A DNA stretch of 64,000 nt from Elysia chlorotica (Eukaryota > Mollusca > Gastropoda > Plakobranchidae), in contig RQTK01000987.1 of the NCBI GenBank assembly GCA_003991915.1, forward strand, positions 91,027 through 155,026. The letters run 5' to 3'. Under the pieces are notes generated by a model. It saw only the letters and a program-made list of their open reading frames with translations. It did no database searches and was not told the origin of the DNA. Both the position numbers and the translations under genes were made by a program. Below are positions 13,775 to 27,965 of this stretch, in pieces (position 1 is the first letter of the stretch; each line of letters starts with the position of its first letter).

Positions 13775-14330
13775 TCCATTGTGCGATTCTAACAAAACAG
13801 AAATCAAAGATCTTAGTGAGTGTTCGGATGTTTCTACTTCTCTGGCGGGCCACATTGCGCCAATCGGGCATTACGTTAAATTGACAAAGCTGCCTTACCC
13901 CTTGCCCTCCCCTTCCCGAGAATCTGTCAGAGAAGTAGCAGGAAAATTGTTAGAATTTGGCTCGATAGAGCCTACGATCAGTTTTTGTACCGCGATTCTC
14001 CTGCTAGTTTAAAAATGCAAAAGTCGTGGTCTATGCATATACTTTGCAGAACTCAGGGCCATCAGAGTTTGATGCCAAGAAAATCCCATTACCAGAGGCT
14101 TTTTATTTGCAGGGCTTGCTCACTCATTTTTTTCATGTTCAGCGCGTAGTGATTTATGTAAAGCTTATTGGCAAGTTCCGCTCGATATCTCCAAATATCG
14201 CAATTAAACCCAATTTCTCACTTTGATGATATTGTTCACGGTGACTGCTTAAGTCGCTTAGTTTAAACACTTGGAATGACACATCCCTCTGATCACTTGA
14301 GGCTGGGCACGGGGAGATTTAAGGATATTA
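13775..14330 (+). pseudogene. Decayed Gypsy-type LTR retrotransposon, pol reverse transcriptase fragment
   Basis: The first frame reads into the region upstream of the RT fingers (PYPLP, then KLLEFGSIEP), stopping at 14010. Similarity resumes after the stop, then moves to another frame for the motif AYWQVPLD (about 14160-14185), and a DDIVHGD remnant of the catalytic YxDD box sits at 14225-14245. The order is that of Ty3/Gypsy pol. Stop codons, at least one frameshift and a deletion between the palm motif and the catalytic box make it inactive. No gag, RNase H or integrase is seen. Confidence 0.75.
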
Positions 14331-15216
14331 CGCATCGTTCACTTTATGTACATTTGCAGTTAACTATGATTGGTGTGTAAGATTCGCTCAAAACAATGGT
14401 TGTCTTGGCGTATTATAGTACCGCTTTCCTTTGACGCTATTTTTATATTGTGTTAACTCAGGCATCGCTGGGTTGCAATCCTTGCGCTCGATTTGCTCGA
14501 TGAGATACAGTCAGTACTCACTCGATGGAATGTTTATAAAAAAACTATTTTGAGTGTTTCTTTCAGTACAGATAGAATGTTGTGAACTGGTAACATCTGT
14601 TTTATTTCATCGTTGTAAAAGCATATATGTTAAAAGCCCGTATGATGATTTTAAGGGCATGTACATCTTGATGCATCAAATAAATACAGCATTTTTATTT
14701 CGACGATTTTTCTTTTGATTTGACTTCACCTTGTCTTGTTTCTTCTTTCTTCCTCAGGTTATGGATTCGATAATGCCACATAACATATTGTCTTTGTATT
14801 TACGTGCTTGTTTTATCGTTCGCATTGCATATTTCTCTCTGGGGGAAGGTGATGTGAGGAAAGTTTAGTTTCTTTTATCGATGTATTTCATTATTGTAAT
14901 CATAATAATTTTCTTGTGACAAAATTGTAGTCAGAGGTTTTTAGTACAAGAAAGCGTGCTTGTATAATCACGTGTGTGAGCTGTTGGAGAGCTAGGCTCT
15001 GCCGCCGTCTTTGATAACACTTATACTAATATGAGTAAGTTGTCTTATAGCCGGAGTCGAGGCAAGAGCAGATTGAAGATCTATACGCTGCGTTATTCCC
15101 TTTTTTTCTCTTGTCAGAGTAAAGGGATTCATATTTCTAGAGAACGTGCATTAGGCATACGACGCGTCAGTGGGACTTCCTATATCCAGAACTCTTGAGT
15201 GATTTATGGTTATATT
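14331..15216. other. Non-coding sequence downstream of the Gypsy fragment
   Basis: No domain is recognised. It may belong to the same decayed retroelement, since an LTR-like repeat follows at 15.57 kb, but I cannot show this. Confidence 0.35.
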
Positions 15217-15300
15217 TGCCTTGGAGAGGCGTGCTGTGAATTTGTACTTGCCTTGGAGAGGCGCTCTGTGAATTTATGTTGCCTGGGAGAGGAGTGATCT
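15217..15300. repeat. Short tandem repeat, 31-32 bp unit, about 2.6 copies
   Basis: Units begin at 15217, 15249 and 15280, each starting tgcctkggagaggmg and the first two ending ctgtgaattt plus four to six bases. Confidence 0.85.
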
Positions 15301-15569
15301 GCTTTTTATACTCTTTAGGAGTTGTTTGAGTTTTTAGCCTGCACTGCCTCGCTTCTAGCCGATAAGCTCCCGAGCTGTATGTTACATTGCTATTGCTCTA
15401 TCTCTATCTATACATATATCATTATTAGTTTTAATCGGGAACTGTGACTACATCCCGCCTGTGTATGAAATTCGATAAACCGTTGCTGTGTGACTGTCGC
15501 TGCCTGTCAACCTCGTCTCTTTCGGCTACTGTGGGCTGCTTGCTGTTGAGACTCTGTCCATTACAACTG

Positions 15570-15640
15570 TGGTCAGCCTGTCTAACCTATCATTGATCAT
15601 CGTCAGCTTTACCGTGGTCGCCACCCTGGTGACCGTATGC
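15570..15640 (+). repeat. Dispersed repeat shared with 38.6 kb, possibly LTR-derived
   Basis: The blocks tcatcgtcag, cgtggtcgccaccctggtg and accgta match 38661-38705 in order with small changes. The upstream context here (aataaac-like and gttgctgtgtgactg near 15475-15495) resembles an LTR R/U5 boundary, and a Gypsy fragment lies 1.2 kb upstream, so an LTR remnant is the best guess. Confidence 0.5.
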
Positions 15641-16851
15641 TTCATCCTCACTTGAGAGCGGCACAATCTCTGAAGTGTCATCTTTGAACAGTCATCATTG
15701 AACCATCATCGTTGGATCGTGATCGCCCGAAACAATGATATGCGTGATTTTCCAGAGCTCGAACTGTCTTAAATACACATTCTAGGCTTTAGTCTAAGTT
15801 AGTGTTTATGGGCCCTTTAATTCTATTTGAACTAACTCGTGTGCTGAGTATTTCCCCACGTGTATCATTACTTAACATTTTGTTCTTATATATAAATAAT
15901 TATAACAATTCCATTGTTGGTTATCCTTATTTAACATTATTTAACAACGTCACAGCTCAGAATTGCAGGATTGCTGGCAAATGTATAGCCTTCTCTAAAC
16001 GGGATCTACAAGCAAGGCTGAAAACCTGGAATAATATCAGTATAACGCTCCGAATTTAGGCAAAGTTGCGACTTATGAAGTCCAATTACAAACGAATTAG
16101 CTTGCAAGCACCGCCCCTATTTTGCCATCAGTGCATGGCTGTCTCATCGCAGCAAAAAATGTCCATTAAGCAAAACCTGAGCCGAAGTAAATGAATTGTT
16201 TTGTTGTTGTTGTTAGAAGTCCCATTATTTTTATATACAAGCCTAGGCTTTGACACGTTTTGCTTACGGCACGGCATAAAATTTCTCCATGATAAAAAAA
16301 ATGCGGTCGATACTTTTCAAACAAAACCGTTCAGAGCTGTAAAGTTGGACCTCATTTACGAGATCAGAATTTGTATTTTTCAACGAAATAAGAGTATAGT
16401 ATTCTTAGAATAGAAGTGTTCATACAAAAACGCACTATTAGATTAGTTGAATTTGAGTATTGCTGCACTTAAATGGTTCACAAATGAATTCGTTAATTTA
16501 AATGCCTCATGTACAAAAATTTTTTTCAATTTTTTGTTTTGCTTTTAATGAAACAGATTTGTGAAATATGAACTATTTTGTGTTAAAATCATCCAAATAA
16601 AATTATGAGGTCAAGGACTTACTATGATAGTTTAGATAATTATTATGACAAGCTGATCTTCTTTCTCAGAAAGATCTAAATAAAAAAGAAAAATCCAAGC
16701 TGTATTCTTTCCGAGTTGAAAAATAACTATATTGGTTAAAAGCATCTGTGAAATATCATACTGGTTGAATTAATGTCAAAATACCAGATGGCCGTCATTC
16801 AAGTTTTTTCTTAAAAGCTGTTTTTCATATTTTTGTGAATAGTTGATACAA
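15641..16851. other. No gene seen; AT-rich intergenic DNA
   Basis: Short ORFs without domains, and AT-rich sequence up to the second gap. Confidence 0.5.
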
Positions 16852-17164
16852 NNNNNNNNNNNNNNNNNNNNNNNNNNNNNNNNNNNNNNNNNNNNNNNNN
16901 NNNNNNNNNNNNNNNNNNNNNNNNNNNNNNNNNNNNNNNNNNNNNNNNNNNNNNNNNNNNNNNNNNNNNNNNNNNNNNNNNNNNNNNNNNNNNNNNNNNN
17001 NNNNNNNNNNNNNNNNNNNNNNNNNNNNNNNNNNNNNNNNNNNNNNNNNNNNNNNNNNNNNNNNNNNNNNNNNNNNNNNNNNNNNNNNNNNNNNNNNNNN
17101 NNNNNNNNNNNNNNNNNNNNNNNNNNNNNNNNNNNNNNNNNNNNNNNNNNNNNNNNNNNNNNNN
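16852..17164. other. Assembly gap (313 N)
   Basis: Run of N flanked by AT-rich sequence; ORFs read across it are meaningless. Confidence 0.99.
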
Positions 17165-18519
17165 TTTTTTGTATTATTATTTTTTTTATTATAATCTTTT
17201 ATAACAATATCTCTATTTCTAGTTCTTGGTTTTGACTTTTTTTTATAAGTCAAAGGTAATTTTACCCACATGCTCTTAATTGTATTTACAGATAATTGAA
17301 TTTCTATTAAAGTAGGTTTAGTTTTATCCTCTGTTTCTACAATTAATCAAGCAATATAAAAGAACGGTGCAGTGTGCACGTTTCAAAAAAAAAAATCGGT
17401 ACAGATTGCGTATATCAGATTCTGTCAGAAAATACGCATTTTAACACTTCCGTCTTTTTGGTGCCTTCAAATCTCGGATGGCTAATACTTTTCCTCTCAA
17501 TATTCGGCTCAATACAATCACATGAGGAAAAGTGGTGAGTGCATAACCTAAAGATTATGCCAAACGTATATCTATGACACTTAACTACTGCATCGCACAA
17601 TTTTTAAAAATAAATGCCCCCCCCCCCACCTCCCGCTAAAAAGCCTTTACCATATCAATTCTGGGCTTAGCCCGTTATAAGAAGATTAATTTTACAAAAA
17701 TGTATTATAACAGCGAAAATTCTAAAATTCCTGATTTATTTCTGTCTTTATACAAGGATCTTCCGCTTCGATTTTTTTACCAAGTTAATCATTATTATTG
17801 CTTTGCCTTTCAGGCAAATAGAAAAGAAAGAAAATAGTTCATTGATATGAAAGTGTTTTCAGAAATTCAGTAAGTCTTATTAAGCTGACATTTGGGATTG
17901 GAAATTTTCAACATTTTACGCACATTTTCATTTCCGGTCAAAACCTAAAATAGAAATGAAATGATCGCAACTTTCACAAGCTGGCTCCTTTTATTTGTTT
18001 TTTTTTCCTCCACATCCTCGCTACAGAATGATAAAAATGTTTAATTCCTTAAACTACTATGGTTATAGATGACCTGTACAGAATTTCTAGGCCTTAAAGT
18101 TTTGGTTGAAATTTATGTAAACTAAAAAAAAAAGCGAACCAGGAGCAGGTCCTAATATAGAAACGGATCATCGTGGATTTACAACCTTCACGACTAGTGC
18201 AGGAAATGAAACTTACATAATGTGCTTGGGTTAAACAAGGTGGGCGGGGGAAGGGGGGTTATTGACGACCATTTTTTTCAAATTTTATAGAAAAATCTTT
18301 AGGCTTTGGGAAATACCATTCGTTTGACGTCATTAGTGTGGCCGAAAATTGGCCTTAGTTATTTCCCCCCACCCTCCACTAAGTAAGTTGAGCAAAATGT
18401 TGCCTCTTTCCACTTTAAAAATGTTAGTAAAACATCACCAATAATATTACCCAAAGTCTAGGCGCTTATACACATGAGGATCTGCCTTTGTAAATTTGGT
18501 TTTAGTTTAAACATTTTGG
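17165..18519. other. No gene seen; AT-rich intergenic DNA
   Basis: Contains poly-C (about 17617) and G-rich (about 18240-18258) runs. No coding signal or recognised repeat. Confidence 0.5.
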
Positions 18520-19075
18520 TTCCTTGAGGAACATGGACCGTAACAACTCCCCTCGACCGGACTTGATTCTGGCTGGTCCTCTTCAACTCGGTCCATGACT
18601 GTATCCTGATCGCTTTGACCTTTGCCTCAGTGCAACGCCGCCATGTCTGCTATGGGCGTCCAACCTTGCGTTTGCCTTGTGATGTTGGATACAGGCTTTC
18701 GAAGAATGTTGCCTGTCCAGTTCCATTATTTTACGCTTTTTTAAATCTGCCTCGGTGCGGGTTTGCTTTATGTCCTACAGTTCTTACTTAAGACCACCAG
18801 GTGGTGATGTGATAAAGCGTCAGTGCCACGTTGTGGCCTTATGTCATGCAGATTCCGTCTACGCGTTCTGCTGATTGTGGTATGGTCTATGATTTTCAGT
18901 CTTGCCGTCGGGGAAATCCATGTGGTTTTATGGATGGCCGTGTGCGGGAACAACGTGCCCCCGATAACCAGGTCCTTTAAGGAACAAACCATTCAGTGAA
19001 GAATTCTTCATTCTCGTTCTGCTCTCCGGTGCTGTGGGTTCCCATTATGTTCTCAATGCGTCTGTAAAATGAAAG
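18520..19075 (-). pseudogene. LINE (non-LTR retrotransposon) remnant: endonuclease end joined to C-terminal tail
   Basis: On the minus strand, from about 19070 down to 18770, the translation follows the end of an apurinic-type LINE endonuclease (LVIGGTLFPHTAIHKTTW, then RNLHDIRPQRGTDALSHHHL with the SDHH-like catalytic box altered to SHHH). From about 18700 to 18540 it follows the family's C-terminal tail (GKRKVGRP, then TWRR and SWTELKRTSQNQVRSRG), with an in-frame stop. The reverse transcriptase, which normally lies between, is missing, so this copy has a large internal deletion. The family is the one often mis-annotated in genomes as craniofacial development protein 2-like. Confidence 0.8.
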
Positions 19076-20096
<1,021 letters not shown>

Positions 20097-20583
20097 AAAG
20101 AGACAGAAATAGGAAAAGTGCAAGAGAGACCTAGACATAAAACACAGCAGTAGGGAGATATAGAGAGATGGCGCATGAGAATTGATCGATTTGACCAACG
20201 TGTATAATTGGACAACCTACATGACCCTTTAAATGATCAGCATAAACTGGAAAGTTGGGATGGAATTGGAGTAATGACCTACCAAGATCTGAACGAGGGA
20301 GAATACGGCCCTAGCATTACTAATTTAGACTCATCTCAGTTAATTGATAGGGATGTTGACCAATTCCACGTAAAATACAGCAGGTATTACTTGGGACGAT
20401 GAATGCATAAGTAAGGTATATGGAAGCAAGTATATTTTGTAAACAAATCAATACAAACACGCACTCACTATATAAACAACGACAACATGGAAATGGAAAA
20501 CACAACGTTTCAACGGGGTTCTCATCTATTTTCGTCTCTTATAACTTTACTTAAAGTATATGTAAAAGCTAGCATGTACAAAT

Positions 20584-20665
20584 TGAAAACAAACAACAAA
20601 AATCCGAAAAAAAAAACAAAAAAAAAACAAAACAAAACAATAACAAAATAAAACAAAAAGAACAG
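20584..20665. repeat. A-rich (AAAAC)n-like simple repeat
   Basis: Poly-A broken at short intervals by single C, T or G; near-absence of pyrimidines on the plus strand. Confidence 0.8.
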
Positions 20666-22984
20666 AGCTAAAAACATTAACAAGAGCTATAACAACAATA
20701 GAAAAAACAATTAAAAAAGACATGAACTCCAAAAAATTAGATGGAAGTTGTCTTTTTGAAATTTTGACACCTGATTGATATTGAACAAGTGAATAGCTCA
20801 GCAAAAAGCGACAGTAGTCATATATTCTACGTATTGAGGAAATTAAATTTTAAAATTTGAAAGTCTATATTTCTGTCACATGATGCTGTTTTAAAAGACC
20901 TTTATATTATGGGACCACAGTCGTTTCTCCCCTGTTCACTTTAAGTTGCGTTAACTGTTGCATTGTTACATGTTGTGCTACTCCAGTATCTGATGAGCTG
21001 TGAAGCCAAGAACTTGACTCGCTCCCTAACTCACATTCAAGCTCTGGACTGCCAACTTCACTACTCACGATGACGAGGTGTTGGAAGTAACTCACTTTTT
21101 TATCCACTTGGAACTGCCCTCTATAACAGAGGATATTCGGTGCTAGGGCAACGAAAACACAACAAAACATAATAGTATTTAAAAATCAGAACATTTTTTA
21201 GTTTTTCGGGTGTTATGTACTGTTTATGCATAATCTTTATAAAAACAAGAAGGCGTTAATGTAAAAAACAATATGGTCCTTTAAGCAGGGTTTCCACGAT
21301 GTAGATATAGGGAGGGGGTATAGGCAAGCCTTGTGCAGCCGCAGAGAATTTGGTTGAGAATTAACAAAATTGTGGTGAGACCAAAAAAAGTGAGACTTTC
21401 TTGTTAATTTCTCTTGAAGACCATGGGGGCACAGTCACCAGTAGAAGGATTTTAAAGACAAATTTCTTCGCAGGTTGGTCTTTGCATTTACTTGAGAATA
21501 TCGGGGGTGCTAAACAACAAACAAGTTGGGCAATGTCAAACAGTCATGTCTGATAAAGTCTGCTTCTGTGAAGCAGTATTAAAGGAAAACAATGGCATTG
21601 AAGCTTATCTGTCTAGATCAGGATAACATAATTTTATAGTATTGAATACAAAACTGTGTTATAGTGCTCTGTGCTATTGAATTGGCCTTTGTTCTTTTCC
21701 TCATACAATCCAATTTGTACCCAAATATTATCTCTGTAACAATAAGCTCGGAAAAATGATGTATTATGATTCTTAATATTTGAAAGCAACAAGTACCTTC
21801 TCGTGTATAATGCAGATATTGAGATATTGGTCCTTAAAGGTAATTTTAAAAGCTTCTTGTATATTAGGAGTTGGTCAATACATATATTTAAACAAAAGTG
21901 AGCAGCGTGTCACTTGAAATATTAATCTCTACAAAACGTTTTTGTTTGGCATCTTGCAGCCACTACTGAGTGATAACATTATTTGTTATCAGCGGTATAG
22001 ACTTCCCTTTTTCGACATAAACTCATACGCCGATAAAAAAAAAGAATTACTTGGATCCCCCTCCGTCCCCTAAATCAAGCTCTTTATCAGTAGTCTTATG
22101 AACGCATTGAAACATTCATGACGTCGGCAAAAAGCATAGAGAAATATAAGCTTTACATTTTTATTATCTTACACATGTACGATCTACTCTAACAACCTTA
22201 TCGCACTTGTCATAGTTTTTTTTTAATCTTAACAGTTAAAATTATTAAAGATCGACGGATATTTCAATTGGATTTATTAGTGAGATAATTTATAGTTATG
22301 GATCTTATCATTTTGTATAAATAGGCTTTCAATTTTGATATAGTTATTTTACTTAGACGATTTTTAGTTAAAACGGGCAAGGGGGGAGGGGGGGGCGAAA
22401 TGTGCAAATGATGCGAGTTCTGCCAGTAAATTATGGTGTCATTAGCACAAACTTCTCGGTCTAAATCACACTATGGGAAAGTTTTGTAACCCTTTGCCAC
22501 ATAAAAAAGAAACATCATGTAGGACATAAGAAACACTCCTACACAAGAGCGGCAAAATCAAGAGCTGTTTATGTCTCCTCACAGCTAAACCAAAATGAAA
22601 GTAGTACACCAGCAGTGATTATTTCGCAAAATATAGTCAGAAAGTAATGGTGTTTATTATATACACTTATCGCTGAGGACAGAGGTGGCATCGGTGACTT
22701 AAACATTTTATTGATTGCTGGATCCAGTCTTACAGTCTCACCAATCCCTGGACTCGCACCACTAAGTCGGAAGGCCAGGGGCCTCCGCACTGAGATTATT
22801 ATGGTCAACGCTAGGACCGGAACTAGTCCACCAATCTATATAATAATTTTAATGGTAGGTCAAGGTCCGAACCTTATCCTCTAACACCGAATCTTTAATC
22901 AAGCACATCAATGAAACACGCACACGTACACGCGCGCACACCCACGAGATGAAGAATAAAGGCATCTACCCGGACAACCCTTAT
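20666..22984. other. No supported gene; intergenic DNA
   Basis: An 87-codon minus-strand ORF at 20907-21170 has mixed composition but no domain or splice support. A G-rich run lies near 22381-22396. A possible tRNA-like B box (ggtgcgagtcc on the minus strand, near 22755) hints at an old SINE. Confidence 0.45.
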
Positions 22985-23155
22985 TGCCATCTCGCGTGAA
23001 TTGTGTAGGCCATAATGGGGATACGATCACTCCTGTTTCTGCTGATCACAATGTACTGACACCGATCCAACCAGTAGGGAGCAAAATCTCTAGAGCTCGA
23101 ACCCGGACCTTTTGCGTCGGAAGCCGATGTTCTACCCCAGGGCCACCGCGCCCCC

Positions 23156-23158
<3 letters not shown>
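22985..23158 (-). mobile_element. tRNA-derived SINE, copy A (head-side part)
   Basis: Minus-strand copy of the SINE at 44.3 and 46.0 kb: tRNA-like head with A-box region (ccctggggtagaacatcggc) and B box ggttcgagc, followed by the family body (ctactggttggatcggtgtc). The 5' end abuts the (GA)n array starting at 23161, and the 3' part is diverged. Confidence 0.8.

Positions 23159-23160
<2 letters not shown>

Positions 23161-23208
<48 letters not shown>
23161..23208. repeat. (GA)n microsatellite at the SINE 5' end
   Basis: 24 GA units starting two bases after the SINE head, followed by GACA-type units to about 23245. Confidence 0.97.
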
Positions 23209-23212
<4 letters not shown>

Positions 23213-23956
23213 CGGAGACGAAGACAGAAAGAGAGACAGACAGACATACAAAATCTTAGGAAGACGAAAAAGCACATTGACGGCTTCAATTGTCAACCAA
23301 AGGAATGTGATTGTGCCATGCAACGTTTTAGAAGCGACAATTTCGGTTTTAGTTTAGACAAAAATGTCCACAGAGGCATACGCAGTGCTAAACATTGACA
23401 CTTATTATAACATCAAAAAGAGAACATTAAGCGCACAAGAGTAATTAATGTCTCCTATATTGTGCGGGCACCTCTGCTTGTTGAATTCCGACTCATGTCT
23501 TTTAACAAATTGGACACATTTTAGGTGAAATTTGCCTATAAAAACTTTTAGCGAGCGCGTAAAATTCTGATGCATACTATTGATTTTACCATTTGCTAAA
23601 TCTCCGAAACTGCTCTAATGCTGTAATGTACTTCGAACTTAACATGCGTTCTACTTTAAAAAAAAACAAGATGGGGACATATAGATAACTTTTAAAGTTA
23701 TGAAAAATACCTTTAGGTGCCCTTATTTGTAAGCTACATTCACTGCACCGCTAACGCCAAATCAATAAGTCATCAAAAGCACTGCTCTAACGTTAATGTT
23801 GTATAATGGCATTGCGAAATCTGTACTTGATGGAAAAGCAACGAATCTCTAATGGAGCAAATACGTTATTTTTAAGACCATTGAAGTTGTATCTGTCTAA
23901 GCATTGGAAAAGCTCCAATTTGATAAAAATTTCCCAGATACCTGTAATTTGGGACC

Positions 23957-24020
23957 GAAGTGAATGAACGGTAGAGCGCGTGACTTGTTTTGAAAAAATC
24001 CCAGATCGATCTCCTACTTG
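23957..24020 (+). mobile_element. Possible tRNA-like SINE head
   Basis: tgaacggtagagcgcgtgac resembles a tRNA A box and atcccagatcgatctcc resembles a decayed B box about 30 bases later. No body or target-site duplication was found; a second, unrelated SINE family is possible. Confidence 0.3.
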
Positions 24021-24643
24021 GGCACCTTGTTGGATCGATGCCGGTATAATGTTACTGGCGGAGACAAAAGTCCTGGCATTCCCGCTGTGTATCTGTGTAT
24101 AACAATGCAAACATTCAAGATATCAATATTATTAATTTTGGGACCCGTCCCGATAAGACTTGATTCGAAGGAAACAGAAACAACCACATTGCCAAACATA
24201 AATCCCTTTGCGAAACTTGGAAGAACATCGAAGCAGCCAAGCTGTCGATATTATGGAGATGGAGAATGGCCAAGGTAGCAGAATGAAAAGAAAACTCATG
24301 AAATGAATTAGCGCACGCTTTGAATCTCTAGCCAGAACAGACAGGCATTTAAACAGTTTACATTTTCTTTTTCAGTCAACTTGTAGGCAAATAAGTTCAA
24401 GCGAAATATGTGGATTTGATGAAAAAAGAGGGCCTCACCCAACACCTATTGTCTCGTTAATTGGTCGTTGCCAAGCAAATGAGTATACAGTGCTTCAAAA
24501 AAGACTCCTTTAGAAATCTATATAATTCCTTTAAGTGTACAAAGTGAACTCGTTAGTAGATTTGTTCCCATTATAATGCCTGGAAGTGGTACATTGTCCA
24601 CTTCTAGTCTTGGCATAAAAGATAGCTAGTTAAACCCTACGCG

Positions 24644-24646
<3 letters not shown>

Positions 24647-24722
<76 letters not shown>
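24647..24722. repeat. (TC)n microsatellite
   Basis: About 38 uninterrupted TC units. Confidence 0.97.
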
Positions 24723-24723
<1 letters not shown>

Positions 24724-27700
24724 ATACGCAAAACTGGTTCCTGCGAGATACAGACAAAATATATGCGTGTCTATAACTAGATTGTTTTACCATAAATATG
24801 ACTTAAAACATGTGAGGCTGTATGAAAGTTTGTGACTTGACCACTAGCTACTATAGCTGTTGACGTTGGGCGTTGAGAAACTAAACAACCAAACATTGTA
24901 TATTCCTATTTTCATTCGATACTGACAGAATCTTAAGTTCACCTTGGAATTCTATGAAATATGTAAAGAACAGCAAAACGTACAATTCCTCGATCCAATT
25001 TAAAGGTTAAGATAAAAGCATCCTTTCTTCTGGTTGTTCCCAGTCTCTTTTTACTATGAGGAGTCATTGATTATTCCTCCATGTTTTCAAAATGTTTGTT
25101 TTCCCTTGAAACTGTTTCCAGCTGTCATTCTTTTCATTGCATTACAGTTCGACATTCTTAACTGACCTGTTTAAAAGTCAGTTGTAAACAGAGAAATATT
25201 GTAGAGGTTTAGGGTTTAGCTTTTCAGTTAAAAAAGGGCCAGTGTTTTTATCCGTCTTCTAATATCTTTAAAATATTTTTTGCTGTCTTTTTGCTGCCTT
25301 TTTGCTAAATTAAATGATATCCGTTTCTTGAGGGCTAAGTATCATTTATTCAGGGTTTTTTTTTTCTTTGTGTTATTTTATTTGCTTGTTTTTTCTTCTT
25401 TGTGTCAATAAAATATACATTTTCTGATTATTAACCAATTAAATGCTCTACTGAAGTAGATCTAAATAGTTGACTATTGTTTTGTATATGTTTTTCTTAA
25501 CATTTATAATTCGCTCGGGTTTTCAATTTACTTCATATTAAAAAAAATCATAACCTATTAACTTGGTGTATCTGTCGTCCTAAACACTACGCCAGAAATC
25601 AACGAGTTAGCTGGGCCTATCTCGAATCAGTGGCTTAATGTCGTCACCGATTTATCGGGAATTCTCACAAATGGTTTTTTATATGTGATAATCACCTTTG
25701 TAGAAAAAAAACCTGCAGTAGATCAGCTTATCAAACTTAAAATTTGTAGAAAATATCTCGACTTATGATTAAACAAATAAGGATGAAAGTAAGATCAATA
25801 CCGTGGCATTGAACAAGACATTTCTAAACTTTTGAAAACACATCTTTAAAGGTTGCTGTTTTTATTTTCTCAAGTATAATATAGAAGCGACTGTTCTAAC
25901 AATTGTATCACCAGACTTGTAAAAATTGATACATAAATCGGGGCGATCAGATGTACCATTGGCGATCTGTATTATCATACTTTGGAGTCATGCTTGATTA
26001 CAAGCTGAAAAAAGATTCTTCTCCGTGCTTTTAGGACTAATTGCTGAATTACTATACCAATCTCTGTAACACAAAATAACCTTTCACTTTTTAGAAACAG
26101 TGGTTCTTCTGATTTATCAAATAAGCACCATTGCGACATTTAGATTGTAATAGATATTTTTCTATGGCTCATGAACTGGTCGATAAAATTAAAGATGATA
26201 ACTTGTTTACCCAACGATAAAAACAGGCTTTTAAAGGGCCAGTGTTATTTTGTATTCATGGTTAATGTAGGAAGAACATAATCCATGTGGGCTAAATAGA
26301 GTATCAACTTCATAGGTCTAAGCACAATCTTAAATCTGGCGCATGAGAAATAATAGTTAACCTCGAATGTGGGTAGTAAGGTAAATGCACCAACCAACAC
26401 AATCAATATTTCTTCTCTATAGAACTATAAGCTGGACACTCATACTACAAAATTAAAATGATATTTATCGCCGACTGCTTACATTTTTGTATCCAAGAAA
26501 GAGGAGATTAAGCAAACACCATCCTTTGAACCGCAATGCCCCTGTTTCAGTAGTGTTTTCACTAATGTAAGCTCATGTGATATTAACAATTTATTAATGT
26601 GTTCAATACCCATAGAATGTAGATCTTGTTCTAGAATATTATTTTTTCCCTTGGGGCTTAGTTCTCATACATTTCCACAGCTGCCAGTGTTCACATAATT
26701 GTTCTTATGATGTTTATGAAAATAACATTATGATGAACAAAGAATGCAAAACAATTATGAATTATATCTTGATATAACGCCTTAAAACAAAGATTAATGT
26801 GTTGACAAAGCATACTTAATATAAATGCTTTGAACTGAAGTCTATTAGACGTTCTGGAAAGTGAATATTACCAATGTCATATTTTTCTCTTTTTCGAACT
26901 TTATAAAAATGTATTTTTTAAATAATTTTACATATGTTATTTTGTATTTAAACTTTACATGTGGACAGATCATTTTCAAGCGCACTCAAATTTTCTTTTA
27001 AACCGGTTAGAGAGGGCTAGATATTGTTTATACTTATTCCAAAAGGGCGTACCATCTACGTCTCTGATCTGAGTGTCATAATACTTTTAAAGAATCTTCG
27101 AAACTACCGTAATCATAATGCAAGTTAAACAAAGCTACCAAACATAGGAAGTTAACACAAACTGTGTTATAAGTTGCACTCCCGATTGTACTAGTCTTAT
27201 AGGTTGAGATTTCATAATTATGGTCTTGCACTGAAGCCAGTTAACCTGAAGTTTAAAATCAGTGCAATTAAGTGAGTATTTTCCCCTTATTTCTATCGCT
27301 GGAAATGGCCTTTTTTAAAACAGGTTTAACTATACACCCTTGGACTTGAAGCACTAATAATTTTTAAAATTTCAATGTATTGGTTATCCCTCGTCAATCC
27401 AAACCATCTTATGTGGGCTTATTTTATATCCATTGATAATTATGTAACACAACTTAAATCACAAATCCATCGTTTCAATATCATTAGGCCAGACGACACA
27501 TGTAAAGTATTATATTAAGCTGCAAAAATGTATTAAGCTGAAAAATCAATGTTTTTACGTCTAGGGATGCGAAAGAGCTTAACATTTTATTACTTTGTGT
27601 AAAGAAAAAAAAAAAGGGGGGGAAGTGATCAAAATGTTAAAAGAAATAGACTTCTAATTTAAGGCTGTGAAAAACGGAAACTACGGGCTGTATTGTAGAA

Positions 27701-27965
27701 ATGCAGCCAATAAGTTTGACCTTTTAAGTCCGTCTTCCTTTTTGCCAATGGAAATTGTTACAGTTGAAACGGTAATTTTGATCAATAATTCTCAGCACAT
27801 GAAGTCTAAAGACAGTTTTCCCATAATTATAACACGTCTCGTCGACGGACAGACGGACAGAGACAGAGATATACGGAGAAAAGACGGAGAAAAACACATA
27901 ATTATACACAGCGCGGCAAAAAAAAGAGGTTGGGGAAGCTCAACATTCATTCAAGATCACAAATA
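24723..27965. other. No gene seen; AT-rich intergenic DNA
   Basis: No ORF of note and no repeat recognised by eye over 3.2 kb. Confidence 0.55.

Noticed and set aside
16825-17271. ORFs of 130-148 codons
   Set aside because: Most of their length is the N gap.
20907-21170. 87-codon minus-strand ORF of mixed composition
   Set aside because: No domain, signal peptide of convincing quality, or splice context; likely chance.
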